A stretch of 37,333 nt of DNA. Source: Desulfonauticus sp. 38_4375 (lineage in GTDB: Bacteria > Desulfobacterota > Desulfovibrionia > Desulfovibrionales > Desulfonatronovibrionaceae). The notes under the pieces were generated by a model. That model saw only the letters and a list, made by a program, of their open reading frames with translations, did no database searches and was not told the origin of the DNA. The translations under genes and the position numbers were made by a program. Of this stretch, positions 23,717-31,739 are shown piece after piece. Positions within the stretch are counted from its first letter, which is position 1, and each line of letters begins with the position of its first letter. Where the stretch lies: positions 1 through 37,333 of the forward strand of contig LGER01000015.1 of NCBI GenBank assembly GCA_001507915.1, read 5' to 3'.

Positions 23717-24533
23717 AATAAAACACTGGATCAAAAATCTACTCCTTTTTGTCCCAATTTTCTTTGCAGGAAAGATTACAAATATCCATCTATTAATTGC
23801 AGTAAGTTGGGCTTTCTTAGCATTTAGCTTCTGTACAAGCGCACATTATATTATCAATGATTTAAAAGATTTGAAATACGATCGGATTCATCCCCAAAAA
23901 AGAAATCGACCCTTAGCTAAGGGTGAAATAAACAAATATGCAGCTATTTTTTGTAGTATTCTTTTTTTATTGCTGTCTATAGTGCTGGGAACTATTTTAG
24001 GAACACAATTCATCTTGATTATTATATTTTATCTGGTTTTAAATCTACTCTATTCTTTTAAGATTAAAAACATACCTCTTGTAGAAGTGTTTAGTGTATC
24101 TATGGGATATATTTTAAGAATAATTGGAGGAGGTGTAGCAGCTGACATAAAAATTTCTCCATGGCTTTTTATGAGCACTTTTTTATTAGCGTTATATATT
24201 ACTTTTGGAAAAAGGTTTCATGAACTGAAAATATTAAAAGAAAGGGCATCTCAATTCCGTCTTTCACTAACTTATTATAATGATTTTTTTTTAATATCGT
24301 CTCTTTCAATAACCGGGACATCAGCCCTTCTTATGTACGCTATTTACTCTGTTGAAAACGGAGGCTTGTTAGTTTATACTGCTATCCCTGCTGCATATGG
24401 TGTACTCCGCTATTTGCAAATAATTTTAAAAGGAGAACAAGGAGAACCTATTGAAATTTTTGAAAAAGATATCCATCTCTGGATAACAAGTGGAATTTTT
24501 CTATTATTTATTTCTTTAGCAATTTATAATTAG
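23691..24533 (+). CDS. UbiA-family polyprenyl-phosphate transferase (DPPR-synthase-like)
   Basis: 280 residues, about eight transmembrane helices. The first motif IINDLKDLKYDRIHPQKRNR (residues 54-73; N56, D57, D60, D64) and the opening FRIKHWIKNLLLFVPIFFAG match decaprenyl-phosphate phosphoribosyltransferase-like members of the UbiA superfamily rather than quinone prenyltransferases. DPPR synthase moves phosphoribose from PRPP to a polyprenyl phosphate at the membrane. The partners DprE1/DprE2 are not in the window. GAGG lies 6 nt before the ATG. Position in a polymer locus suggests it makes a lipid-linked pentose donor or primer; that role is inference. Confidence 0.72.
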   Translation: MLSWIKLFRIKHWIKNLLLFVPIFFAGKITNIHLLIAVSWAFLAFSFCTSAHYIINDLKDLKYDRIHPQKRNRPLAKGEINKYAAIFCSILFLLLSIVLGTILGTQFILIIIFYLVLNLLYSFKIKNIPLVEVFSVSMGYILRIIGGGVAADIKISPWLFMSTFLLALYITFGKRFHELKILKERASQFRLSLTYYNDFFLISSLSITGTSALLMYAIYSVENGGLLVYTAIPAAYGVLRYLQIILKGEQGEPIEIFEKDIHLWITSGIFLLFISLAIYN

Positions 24534-24755
24534 ATGCCATTTTTATTAAAAACATTGAATAATTTTATATCATTTTATTAGAGTCAAAAAACGAAAAATG
24601 ATAATACTAAATAGATTTTGATAAGAGTAGAAGCATATTCTTTTATAAACAAAATAAAATTATCATATATCTAGTTATATGGCGTTTAAATTTAGTGGCT
24701 AACATTTTTTTAAATAACTTTTTAATTGCAAATTATAAGGATTTAAATTAAAAAA

Positions 24756-25529
24756 ATGTTTAAAAGACTTGTAAATTATAGAGATTTACTTATAGTTTTT
24801 ATATGGCGTGAGTTTACAATAAAGTACAGACAGACAGCATTAGGGTTGCTTTGGGCAATTTTTCAGCCTTTGAGCATGATGCTACTTTTTACATTTATAT
24901 TTGGCATAGTTTTAAAGCATAAATTATCTGATTATCCATATGTTTTATTTTTTTATTCTGGTATATTGCCCTGGAGCTTTTTTTCAAGTTCAGTCAATTT
25001 TGGAATTAACTCTCTAGTAAATCAGAGAAGCTTAATCACTAAGATATATTTTCCCAGAGAAATAATTCCTATATCAGGCTTAGCAGTTTCATTTATTGAT
25101 TTTTGTATATCTTTTTTGATTTATGTATTATTTCTAAAAATTTATGGGATTCATTTTACAAAAAATATGGTGTGGTTTATACCATTACTTGGTATGCTTA
25201 TAATCTTTTCTATGTCCATAAGTTTATTATTTTCAGCTTTAAACGTATATTATAGAGATGTAAAATTGCTGTCTAGTTTTTTGCTACAATTGTGGTTTTT
25301 CGCTACTCCAATTTTTTATTCAGTAGATAAGGTTTCTATGAAGTTTAAGTTGATTTTATTTTTAAACCCCTTAACTTTTATTGTTGAGAACATGAGGAGA
25401 GTAACTCTGGAAGGCAGAGGTGTTATATTCTGGCAACTATGCTTTGAACTCCTAATGATCTCCTTATTTTATATATTCAGCTATAGACTATTTTTAACTG
25501 TTGAACGTAAAATGGCAGATATAATTTAG
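24756..25529 (+). CDS. wzm: polysaccharide ABC exporter permease (Wzm/TagG type)
   Basis: 257 residues with six transmembrane helices. IWREFTIKYRQTALGLLWAIFQP is split here as IWREFTIKYRQTALG then LLWAIFQPL, the conserved coupling start of Wzm/KpsM/TagG permeases; ALNVYYRDVKLL and FFATPIFYS are also characteristic. It exports a lipid-linked O-antigen, capsule or teichoic-like polymer across the inner membrane with the ATPase encoded 11 nt downstream. The ribosome site is poor. The 222 nt before it contain no gene or clear promoter. Confidence 0.87.
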   Translation: MFKRLVNYRDLLIVFIWREFTIKYRQTALGLLWAIFQPLSMMLLFTFIFGIVLKHKLSDYPYVLFFYSGILPWSFFSSSVNFGINSLVNQRSLITKIYFPREIIPISGLAVSFIDFCISFLIYVLFLKIYGIHFTKNMVWFIPLLGMLIIFSMSISLLFSALNVYYRDVKLLSSFLLQLWFFATPIFYSVDKVSMKFKLILFLNPLTFIVENMRRVTLEGRGVIFWQLCFELLMISLFYIFSYRLFLTVERKMADII

Positions 25530-25540
25530 GAATATTAACT

Positions 25541-26233
25541 ATGTCTCAAGAAGAAATCATTGTTATGCAAGATGTGTGGAAGAAATATTCAAAAAGTGTA
25601 AGGTCATACCACACATTAAGAGAGGATATAGTAAATACATTTAAAAAGAAATACAATAGTGATTCATTAAAAAGAGACGAATTTTGGGTTTTAAAGGATT
25701 TTAACTTAAATGTAAAAAAAGGAGAATCAATTGGCCTTTATGGCCCTAATGGTTGCGGGAAAAGCACCATTTTAAAATTGATAGCCAGAGTCACCTATCC
25801 AGATAATGGAACTATTAAGGTAAATGGCAAAGTAGCACCCTTAATAGAAATAGGTGCTGGTTTTCATCCTGATTTAACAGGTAGAGAAAATATTTTTATG
25901 AATGGCACTATACTTGGGATGAGTATTCGTGAGATAAAGAAAAAATTAGATCAGATTATAGATTTCTCAGGAATTAGAGACTTTATTGACATGCCTGTAA
26001 AAAAATATTCATCAGGTATGTATTTAAGGCTTGCATTTTCTGTTGCAATACATAGTAATGCGGATATATACTTATTTGATGAGATTTTGGCGGTTGGGGA
26101 TGAAGAATTTAGAAAAAAATGCTATGATGCTATTGAAGTCTTTAGAACACAAAAAAGGACTATGTTAGTGGTGAGTCACAATTATGAATCTCTGAAAAAA
26201 TACACAGATAAAATATTGGAGTTTGGCATTTAG
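25541..26233 (+). CDS. wzt: polysaccharide ABC exporter ATPase (Wzt/TagH type)
   Basis: 230 residues. Walker A GPNGCGKSTI, LIEIGAGFHPDLTGRENIF, signature YSSGMYLRLAFSVA, Walker B IYLFDEILAVGDEEF and switch VVSHN: all typical of polysaccharide exporter ATPases, including the GAGFHPDLTGREN block. It ends right after the nucleotide-binding domain, without the C-terminal carbohydrate-binding domain found in Wzt proteins that recognise a capped O-antigen. That suggests export coupled to synthesis without a terminal-sugar check. AGGA precedes the ATG. Confidence 0.87.
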   Translation: MSQEEIIVMQDVWKKYSKSVRSYHTLREDIVNTFKKKYNSDSLKRDEFWVLKDFNLNVKKGESIGLYGPNGCGKSTILKLIARVTYPDNGTIKVNGKVAPLIEIGAGFHPDLTGRENIFMNGTILGMSIREIKKKLDQIIDFSGIRDFIDMPVKKYSSGMYLRLAFSVAIHSNADIYLFDEILAVGDEEFRKKCYDAIEVFRTQKRTMLVVSHNYESLKKYTDKILEFGI

Positions 26234-26238
26234 GTATC

Positions 26239-27452
26239 ATGAAAATACCTTCACAAGCTATACAAGAAATAAGGCATATAATAGTTAAGCTTCTTAATTA
26301 TCTTAAGAATGTTGTTAAGAATTTTTTATTGATTGTTATTAATTTGTTTATATGCTTTTTATCGAAGATATTTCCTATAGATAAAAATAAGGTGGTTTAT
26401 ATTCCAGCTCATTTTCATGTAAAAGGAAATGGATTTTATTTGATGGAAGAATGGATCAAAGTGCCAGAATTTAGGCATTTTTATTTATGTAATAGTTTTC
26501 AGACATGTACTAAAGATTTTGATAAAAACAATGTTACATTTTGTTCTTTTGGATTAAAGCTTATTTATCATTTGGCTACAGCAGGATACCTAATTAGGGA
26601 AAGTGAATACAACTCAATTGGTATAATTAATAATCCAAAAACTATAGTAGTACAATTGTGGCATGCAGCAGGCGCGTTTAAAAAATTTGGATTAGATATT
26701 AGAAATCGATCAATTATGTTAAAATTTTTTAGAAAACAAGACATGAAGAGGTGGGACGTTATTTTTTGCTCATCTGATGAATTAAAAGATATTTATGCAA
26801 GAGCCTTTGGAAATGTTGATAAAAACAAAATTGTAGTGTCTGGATTACCAAGAAATGATTACTTGTTTAAATTAAATGAAAAAAGATTCTCCACAAGAAA
26901 AAATATGAATATTACAACAAATGAAAAAGTTATATTATATGCACCTACTTTTAGAGATAAAAAATAGCTAGTGATTATAAATTTATTTATAATCTTATAG
27001 ATTTCTTTACTAGAACTTTTAAAGAAGATTACATACTAGCTATTAGACTTCACCCTATAATTCCTAAAAAGGTTAAGGATGAAATCCATTACAATAGTCG
27101 TATATTGGATTTTGATAAATTGGATACTGAGCTAGCATTAGTTGTATCTGATATATTAATTACTGATTATTCGTCTATAATATTTGACTTTGCTTTACTT
27201 GAAAAACCTATTTTATTTTATGCGCCAGACTTGGCAACTTATTATGATAAAAGAGGATTTTATTTTAAATATAATGAATTTGTTCCTGGACCTATTTTAT
27301 ATACTCCAGAAGAGTTATTTGATTTTATAAGTAATATGAATTATAGAGAAATTGCATCTCGTGTAAAAATTTTTAAGAAGAAATTTAATCCTTACTTTGA
27401 TGGCTATAACAGTAAAAGTGCTTTAAGTTACATCTTAAAAATTTATAAATAG
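26239..27452 (+). pseudogene. CDP-glycerol/ribitol phosphotransferase (TagB/TagF family), interrupted by a -1 frame error
   Basis: The first part (26239-26967, 242 codons) holds an N-terminal hydrophobic segment, IPAHFHVKGNGFYLMEEW, VVQLWHAAGAFKKFG and VILYAPTFRD, then stops at TAG 26965-26967 just after a run of six A (26959-26964). The other frame continues without a break as IASDYKFIYNLIDFFTRTF, then LAIRLHPIIPK, and LITDYSSIIFDFALLEKPI to 27452, the conserved C-terminal half. One extra A in the run would restore a single chain of about 404 residues. The family polymerises glycerol- or ribitol-phosphate from CDP-polyols. Either true inactivation, slippage on the A-run, or an assembly error; the intact flanking codons suggest it is recent. 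Confidence 0.75.
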
Positions 27453-27462
27453 GAGAAACATA

Positions 27463-28806
27463 GTGATTATAGGTATTATATTGGCGTCTGGACAGGGAAA
27501 GAGAATTGGAGATCTTAAACAGTTCACCAAACTAGCAGGGCTTCCTGTAATAGTTCATACTTTAAAGACATTTCAACAACATAAATTAATTGAGGGCATT
27601 GTAGTAGTGACGCTTGAAAACAAAATTGAACTAGTATGGAATTATGTTAGGCAATATAGCTTGAACAAGGTTATTAAAGTTGTTGCAGGTGGCAAAACGA
27701 GGCAGGAATCGTCTTTTATAGGTCTTAGTTGTTGTCCTGATAACACAAAATATGTCCTCATTCACGATGCTGTTAGGCCATTTGTTACATCTAAGATAAT
27801 TGATGATCTAAGTGAAGCAGTAAAAAAATATAAGGCAGTAGATACAGCTATTCCTTCCGCAGATACCATTATTCAAGTTAATGAAAACAATTTTATTACC
27901 AATATACCAGATAGAAGCTTTTTAAGAAGAGGTCAGACTCCACAGGCGTTTGAATATAATCTTATTTTAGAAGCCCATAAACAAGCATTAAAGGATGGAA
28001 TAGAAGATTCTACTGATGATTGTAGACTTGTTTTAAGTCTAGGTCATCCTGTTTACGTAGTTAGTGGACATGAACAGAATATAAAAATAACCTATCCAAT
28101 AGATTTGCATATTGCAGACAAGCTTTTTCAACTAAGGACAATACAATCAGAAATAAAAGACTATTCTAAGTTACTAGAAAATAAGGTTGTAGTTGTAATA
28201 GGTGGCACTAGTGGAATAGGATTTAGTACTGTAGAATTATTAAAAACGATAAAAACCATACCAATTAGCCTGTCAAGAAGAACAAAAACTAGTATTAATA
28301 TAACTAAACTTGGCTCAATACAAAGAGCGTTAGGACAAGTAGCTAGCGAGTATGGCAGAATTGATGCCATAGTAAATTGTGCAGGAGATTTGATAAAAAA
28401 AGATGTTGAGTTTATGAATGAAAAGGATTGGGATTATATATACAACGTAAATGTTAAAGGTTGTTTTTTACTTGCAAAAGCTGCTCTTCCTATTTTTAAG
28501 AAACAAGGATATGGAAATATTGTTTTTGTGGGTTCCAGCTCCTATACTAGAGGAAGAGCTGGATATTCAGCGTATTCAAGTGCAAAAGCAGCCTTGGTTA
28601 ACTTTGTTCAGGCACTGGCAGAGGAGGTGGAAAGAGTCAATATAAAGGTGAATGTAGTAAGTCCTGGCAGAGTAAATACTCCATTAAGATTCAGAAATTT
28701 TGGCAAAGAAGACCCAAACACTTTATTAAATCCAGAAGTGGTTGCTGAGCAAATAATTAAGGCACTGGTGTCGGAAACAACAGGTAGTGTTTTCGAAATT
28801 AGATAA
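27463..28806 (+). CDS. bifunctional CDP-ribitol synthase: cytidylyltransferase plus SDR reductase (Bcs1-like)
   Basis: 447 residues, two domains. Residues 1 to about 228 are an IspD/TarI-type cytidylyltransferase: ILASGQGKRIG, then KQFTKLAGLPV, IHDAVRPFV and the later RRGQTPQAFEYNLI. From about 235 an SDR domain begins: VVVIGGTSGIGFSTVELL, NCAGDL, and the catalytic YSAYSSAKAALVNF. This order matches Haemophilus Bcs1/Acs1, which reduces ribulose 5-phosphate and couples it to CTP to give CDP-ribitol. TarJ of Gram-positives is a different reductase family. GTG start with AGGAG 7 nt before it; the site overlaps the stop of the broken phosphotransferase. Substrate is inferred from architecture. 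Confidence 0.8.
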   Translation: MIIGIILASGQGKRIGDLKQFTKLAGLPVIVHTLKTFQQHKLIEGIVVVTLENKIELVWNYVRQYSLNKVIKVVAGGKTRQESSFIGLSCCPDNTKYVLIHDAVRPFVTSKIIDDLSEAVKKYKAVDTAIPSADTIIQVNENNFITNIPDRSFLRRGQTPQAFEYNLILEAHKQALKDGIEDSTDDCRLVLSLGHPVYVVSGHEQNIKITYPIDLHIADKLFQLRTIQSEIKDYSKLLENKVVVVIGGTSGIGFSTVELLKTIKTIPISLSRRTKTSINITKLGSIQRALGQVASEYGRIDAIVNCAGDLIKKDVEFMNEKDWDYIYNVNVKGCFLLAKAALPIFKKQGYGNIVFVGSSSYTRGRAGYSAYSSAKAALVNFVQALAEEVERVNIKVNVVSPGRVNTPLRFRNFGKEDPNTLLNPEVVAEQIIKALVSETTGSVFEIR

Positions 28807-28809
28807 CTT

Positions 28810-29538
28810 ATGGAAACTCCATATAATCAAAAAAAATATTCCGAAAAAGATGTAGAAGATACTTTTGTATTGAAAACTTGGTATGCTTCTATTTTTGTCC
28901 TGCCACTAGCAAAAAAACTAATTCTCATCTTTAGTAATAATAGGTTGTTAACTCCAAATCAAATTACTTTTTGTGCTTTTATTTTTAGATTACTTAGTTG
29001 TGTGCTTTTTTTACGTGGAAATTATAACCACCTAGTTATAGGATCTATTTTCTATTATTTAGCTTACCTCTTTGATTGTGTGGATGGGCCAGTTGCTCGC
29101 TTGACCAACCAAACTTCTGATATTGGCAGATATTTAGACCATATATCAGATCTTGTGGGAGATATTTTAATTTTATGCTCACTCGCTTGGTCACAGAAAA
29201 TACTATTTACCTACACAGTTTTTGGAATGATTATCATGCAATTAACTGAGAGCTATATATCTTATCTTAGCAACTTAGCGATTAAATCTATTAATAAACG
29301 TTTAGAATTCGCTTTATTTAAGCTTTTCAATAAATATAAAAAGTGGTGGTTTAAAAGAAATTTTAAGTCATTTTTATCTTTACCAGATTATACTGCATTA
29401 GTTTTCATAGCCATGCCAATTTTAGGTATGCCAAAGAAAGGTATTGAAATTGGATTTTGGGTTTTATTTATAATCGTCTGTTACACAATATTATCAAGTT
29501 TTGTAGCTGCCCATACTGAAGAAAATAGATTTCCGTAA
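28810..29538 (+). CDS. CDP-alcohol phosphatidyltransferase-family membrane enzyme
   Basis: 242 residues. The complete family motif D-x2-DG-x2-AR-x8-G-x3-D-x3-D is present at residues 89-114 (D89, D92, G93, A96, R97, G106, D110, D114). About five or six hydrophobic segments follow. Such enzymes displace CMP from a CDP-alcohol onto a small alcohol or lipid acceptor. It starts 3 nt after the CDP-ribitol synthase, so the CDP-polyol made by that enzyme is a plausible substrate, with transfer to a membrane lipid or glycan. A conventional phospholipid role is less likely given the context but cannot be excluded. Last gene of the polymer locus. Confidence 0.77.
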   Translation: METPYNQKKYSEKDVEDTFVLKTWYASIFVLPLAKKLILIFSNNRLLTPNQITFCAFIFRLLSCVLFLRGNYNHLVIGSIFYYLAYLFDCVDGPVARLTNQTSDIGRYLDHISDLVGDILILCSLAWSQKILFTYTVFGMIIMQLTESYISYLSNLAIKSINKRLEFALFKLFNKYKKWWFKRNFKSFLSLPDYTALVFIAMPILGMPKKGIEIGFWVLFIIVCYTILSSFVAAHTEENRFP

Positions 29539-29876
29539 TTTAAATCTAGCTAAAAATATTTTTTATGCACCCATATAAACATTAATTTTCTCGCCTAGAT
29601 CAAAAAAAAATTACTTAATGAAAATTATCTAAAAAATTAATACTAGAAAATATATTATAATATCTATGCACAAAAACAAATAATTCCAATATACTCAAAG
29701 CTAATGATTAATTTTTATAACTGTAGCTTAGACATATTCCATATTCATTACTGAGAAATTACTCAGTGTCCTCAACTAGTTACCACTTACCTCTTTCTAA
29801 GCCTGGGTAACCTAAAAATATTTGACCAACCCAAGCTATCCTTTTAATCTCTGGCAAAAAATCAAGGGGAGGGAAT
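29539..29876. other. 338-nt intergenic region between polymer locus and icd
   Basis: No credible gene. It holds a perfect 6-bp inverted repeat ACTGAG-AAATTA-CTCAGT (29750-29767) and the icd promoter at its right end. The left 200 nt are simple AT-rich sequence without a terminator that I can recognise. The change from AT-rich island codon use to the flanking style occurs across this gap. Confidence 0.5.
29822..29850 (+). promoter_or_regulatory. sigma70 promoter of icd
   Basis: TTGACC (29822-29827), 17-nt spacer, TAATCT (29845-29850). Transcription would start near 29857, 20 nt before the icd ATG, with GGGGAGGG as ribosome site between. Confidence 0.6.
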
Positions 29877-31022
29877 ATGGAGACTGTTTACTTTATTGCT
29901 GGAGATGGAATTGGACCAGAAGTAATGTCTGTAGCTCAAGAAGTGGTAAAAGAAGCTCTAAAACTGCACAACCTGGAACAGGCAATAACCTGGCAGGAAC
30001 TTCTGGCTGGAGAAAAGGCCTTTCAGGAAACAGGTGAATATTTGCCTGAGGAAACCCTGGCCACACTCAAAAGAGCCAGATTTGCAGTAAAAGGTCCTTT
30101 AACTACTCCTGTAGGCAAGGGTTTTAGAAGTTTAAATGTGACCTTAAGGCAAACCTTTGATCTTTATGCCTGCATAAGACCCATAAGATACTTTCAGGGT
30201 GTATCCAGCCCGGTAAAGCATCCAGAAAAAGTTGATATGGTTGTTTTTAGAGAAAATACTGAAGATGTTTATGCGGGGATAGAGTGGCAGGCCAATTCTT
30301 CAGAAGTAAAAAAACTTATCTCCTTTTTGGAACAAGAACTAAATATTGCCTTGAACCCAGAATCAGCCCTGGGCCTAAAACCCATGACTGAAAAGGGATG
30401 CAAACGCTTAATAAAAAAGGCCATAGAATATGGGCTGCAAAACAATAGAAAGTCAGTTACCCTGGTGCACAAAGGTAATATTATGAAATATACTGAAGGT
30501 GCCTTTAGAAACTGGGGCTATGAACTGGCCAGGGAAGAATTTGCAGGAAAAGTAATAACAGAACAAGAAGCCCAAGAAAACAAAAAGGGATTGGTTTTAA
30601 AAGACAGGATTGCAGATGCCATGTTTCAGGAGGTCTTATTACGCCCTGAAGAATACGATATTGTCGCCACTACCAATTTAAATGGAGACTATATCTCTGA
30701 TGCTCTGGCTGCTCAGGTGGGAGGCCTGGGGATTGCTCCAGGAGTGAACAAGGGAGACAACCTGGCCATTTATGAGCCCACCCATGGCACTGCTCCTACC
30801 ATTGCTGGACAGGACAAAGCCAATCCCTGTAGCATGATTCTAAGTATGGCCATGTTGCTTAGAGATATGGGGCTCTCTAAAGTTGCTTTCAGCATTGAAC
30901 AAGCAGTGGAAAAAACCATTGCCCAAAAAACAGTTACCATAGATCTGGCCTCGCAAATGGAAAAGGCCAGCGTCCTTGGGTGTAAGGCCTTTGGAGAAAG
31001 GGTAATAAGTAATCTGGCTTAA
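29877..31022 (+). CDS. icd: isocitrate dehydrogenase (NADP type)
   Basis: 381 residues. PVGKGFRSLNVTLRQTFDLY holds the regulatory-serine region equivalent to E. coli Ser113 and substrate arginines; PVKHPEKVDMVVFRENTEDVYAG is the substrate loop; LVHKGNIMKYTEGAFRNWGY and DRIADAMFQ and NLNGDYISDALAAQVGGLG follow, the last holding metal-binding Asp residues. The cofactor loop EPTHGTAPTIAGQDKANP resembles the NADP form; I did not resolve the determining residues. It converts isocitrate to 2-oxoglutarate, the likely substrate of the KorAB enzyme at 630-3144. Shorter than E. coli Icd (416). GGGGAGGG precedes the ATG. Confidence 0.88.
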   Translation: METVYFIAGDGIGPEVMSVAQEVVKEALKLHNLEQAITWQELLAGEKAFQETGEYLPEETLATLKRARFAVKGPLTTPVGKGFRSLNVTLRQTFDLYACIRPIRYFQGVSSPVKHPEKVDMVVFRENTEDVYAGIEWQANSSEVKKLISFLEQELNIALNPESALGLKPMTEKGCKRLIKKAIEYGLQNNRKSVTLVHKGNIMKYTEGAFRNWGYELAREEFAGKVITEQEAQENKKGLVLKDRIADAMFQEVLLRPEEYDIVATTNLNGDYISDALAAQVGGLGIAPGVNKGDNLAIYEPTHGTAPTIAGQDKANPCSMILSMAMLLRDMGLSKVAFSIEQAVEKTIAQKTVTIDLASQMEKASVLGCKAFGERVISNLA

Positions 31023-31041
31023 AACTTAAGCAGGAGTGAGT

Positions 31042-31338
31042 ATGAGCACTTTGGCAGAACTAAGCATTTTTCCTTTGGACAAGGGAGAAAGCTTGAGTAA
31101 GTATGTGGCAAAAGCTGTAAAAATAATTCAAAAAAGCTCCTTACCTTACCAACTAACCCCTATGGGGACCTGTATAGAAGGAGATTTTGAAGATATCCTA
31201 GAAGTGGTAAAAAAATGCTTTCAAGAACTTGAGCCAGAATGTAATCGTATTTATCTCAATTTAAAAATTGACTTTCGCCAAAATAGAGAACAGGGGCTTA
31301 TAAATAAGGTAAAATCAGTCCAGGAAAAACTCACCTAA
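31042..31338 (+). CDS. MTH1187/YkoF-family thiamine-binding protein
   Basis: 98 residues. LAELSIFPLDKGESLSKYVA at the start, then YQLTPMGTCIEGDFEDILEV and a closing RIYLNLKIDFR match the small MTH1187 (DUF77) family, ferredoxin-like proteins that bind thiamine or related ligands. The ATG at 31042 was chosen over a GTG at 31036 because AGGAG ends 5 nt before the ATG and overlaps the GTG. It starts 20 nt after icd and shares its promoter; the terminator follows at once. The TPP-dependent KorB elsewhere in the window is a possible but unproven link. Confidence 0.8.
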   Translation: MSTLAELSIFPLDKGESLSKYVAKAVKIIQKSSLPYQLTPMGTCIEGDFEDILEVVKKCFQELEPECNRIYLNLKIDFRQNREQGLINKVKSVQEKLT

Positions 31339-31343
31339 AAAAC

Positions 31344-31376
31344 AAAAAAGGGAGGCTAAAATTAGCCTCCCTTTTT
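31344..31376. terminator. bidirectional rho-independent terminator
   Basis: GGGAGGCT, loop AAAATT, AGCCTCCC: an 8-bp GC-rich stem flanked by A6 on the left and T5 on the right, so it can act on both strands. It ends the icd unit on the plus strand and the small minus-strand ORF (31397-31510) from the other side. Confidence 0.9.
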
Positions 31377-31396
31377 CCTGGCCTCTTTAAAAAATC

Positions 31397-31510
31397 TTAA
31401 TCCATACTAGATAAATAGGAATTAAAAATATTTTGATTTAAGGTCCTAAAAGCCTTGATAAGCCTTTTTTTCATCTTCTCTCCTAAATAATATAAACTGC
31501 GAAGAATCAT
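31397..31510 (-). CDS. 37-residue small protein, function unknown
   Basis: A small reading frame with a strong ribosome site, AAAGGAGGT, 5 nt before the ATG. The product opens MILRSLYYLGEKMKKRLIKA, then FRTLNQNIFNSYLSSMD; it is basic and could form an amphipathic helix, without a signal peptide or membrane segment. It lies alone between the bidirectional terminator (31344-31376) and a palindrome/promoter region (31557-31600), so it looks like an independent unit. I do not recognise it. It could also be a leader peptide, but nothing follows it on that strand before the terminator. Confidence 0.5.
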   Translation of the reverse strand: MILRSLYYLGEKMKKRLIKAFRTLNQNIFNSYLSSMD

Positions 31511-31556
31511 AATTTACCTCCTTTTATCCAGGGTTAACAACCACTGACCGAAAACT

Positions 31557-31600
31557 CCTTTAAGCATTTAAGACATCCTGTCAAGTGAAAAATTTCACTT
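31557..31600 (-). promoter_or_regulatory. palindromic operator with overlapping promoter for the small ORF
   Basis: An 18-bp palindrome AAGTGAAA-AA-TTTCACTT (31583-31600) overlaps by two bases a consensus -35 TTGACA on the minus strand (31584-31579). A weak -10 TAAAGG lies 16 nt further (31562-31557). Transcription leftward would start near 31550, about 40 nt before the small ORF. The repressor or activator is unknown. Confidence 0.5.
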
Positions 31601-31739
31601 TCCTCCTTTTTACTCCCAGTTATTCTTTATAACTTTCAAACTTATGCTTTAACCTGCTAAATTAACAGCTTTTTTTGATTTGCCCTTTTGCCTGAGAAAA
31701 GTTATAGTTTTTTAAATTTAGCCTTAAGGAGACGCTTTT

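Noticed and set aside
26959-26964. Programmed -1 frameshift as the normal way to make the transferase
   Set aside because: No canonical slippery heptamer (the base before the A-run is T) and no obvious downstream stem; kept only as one of several explanations.
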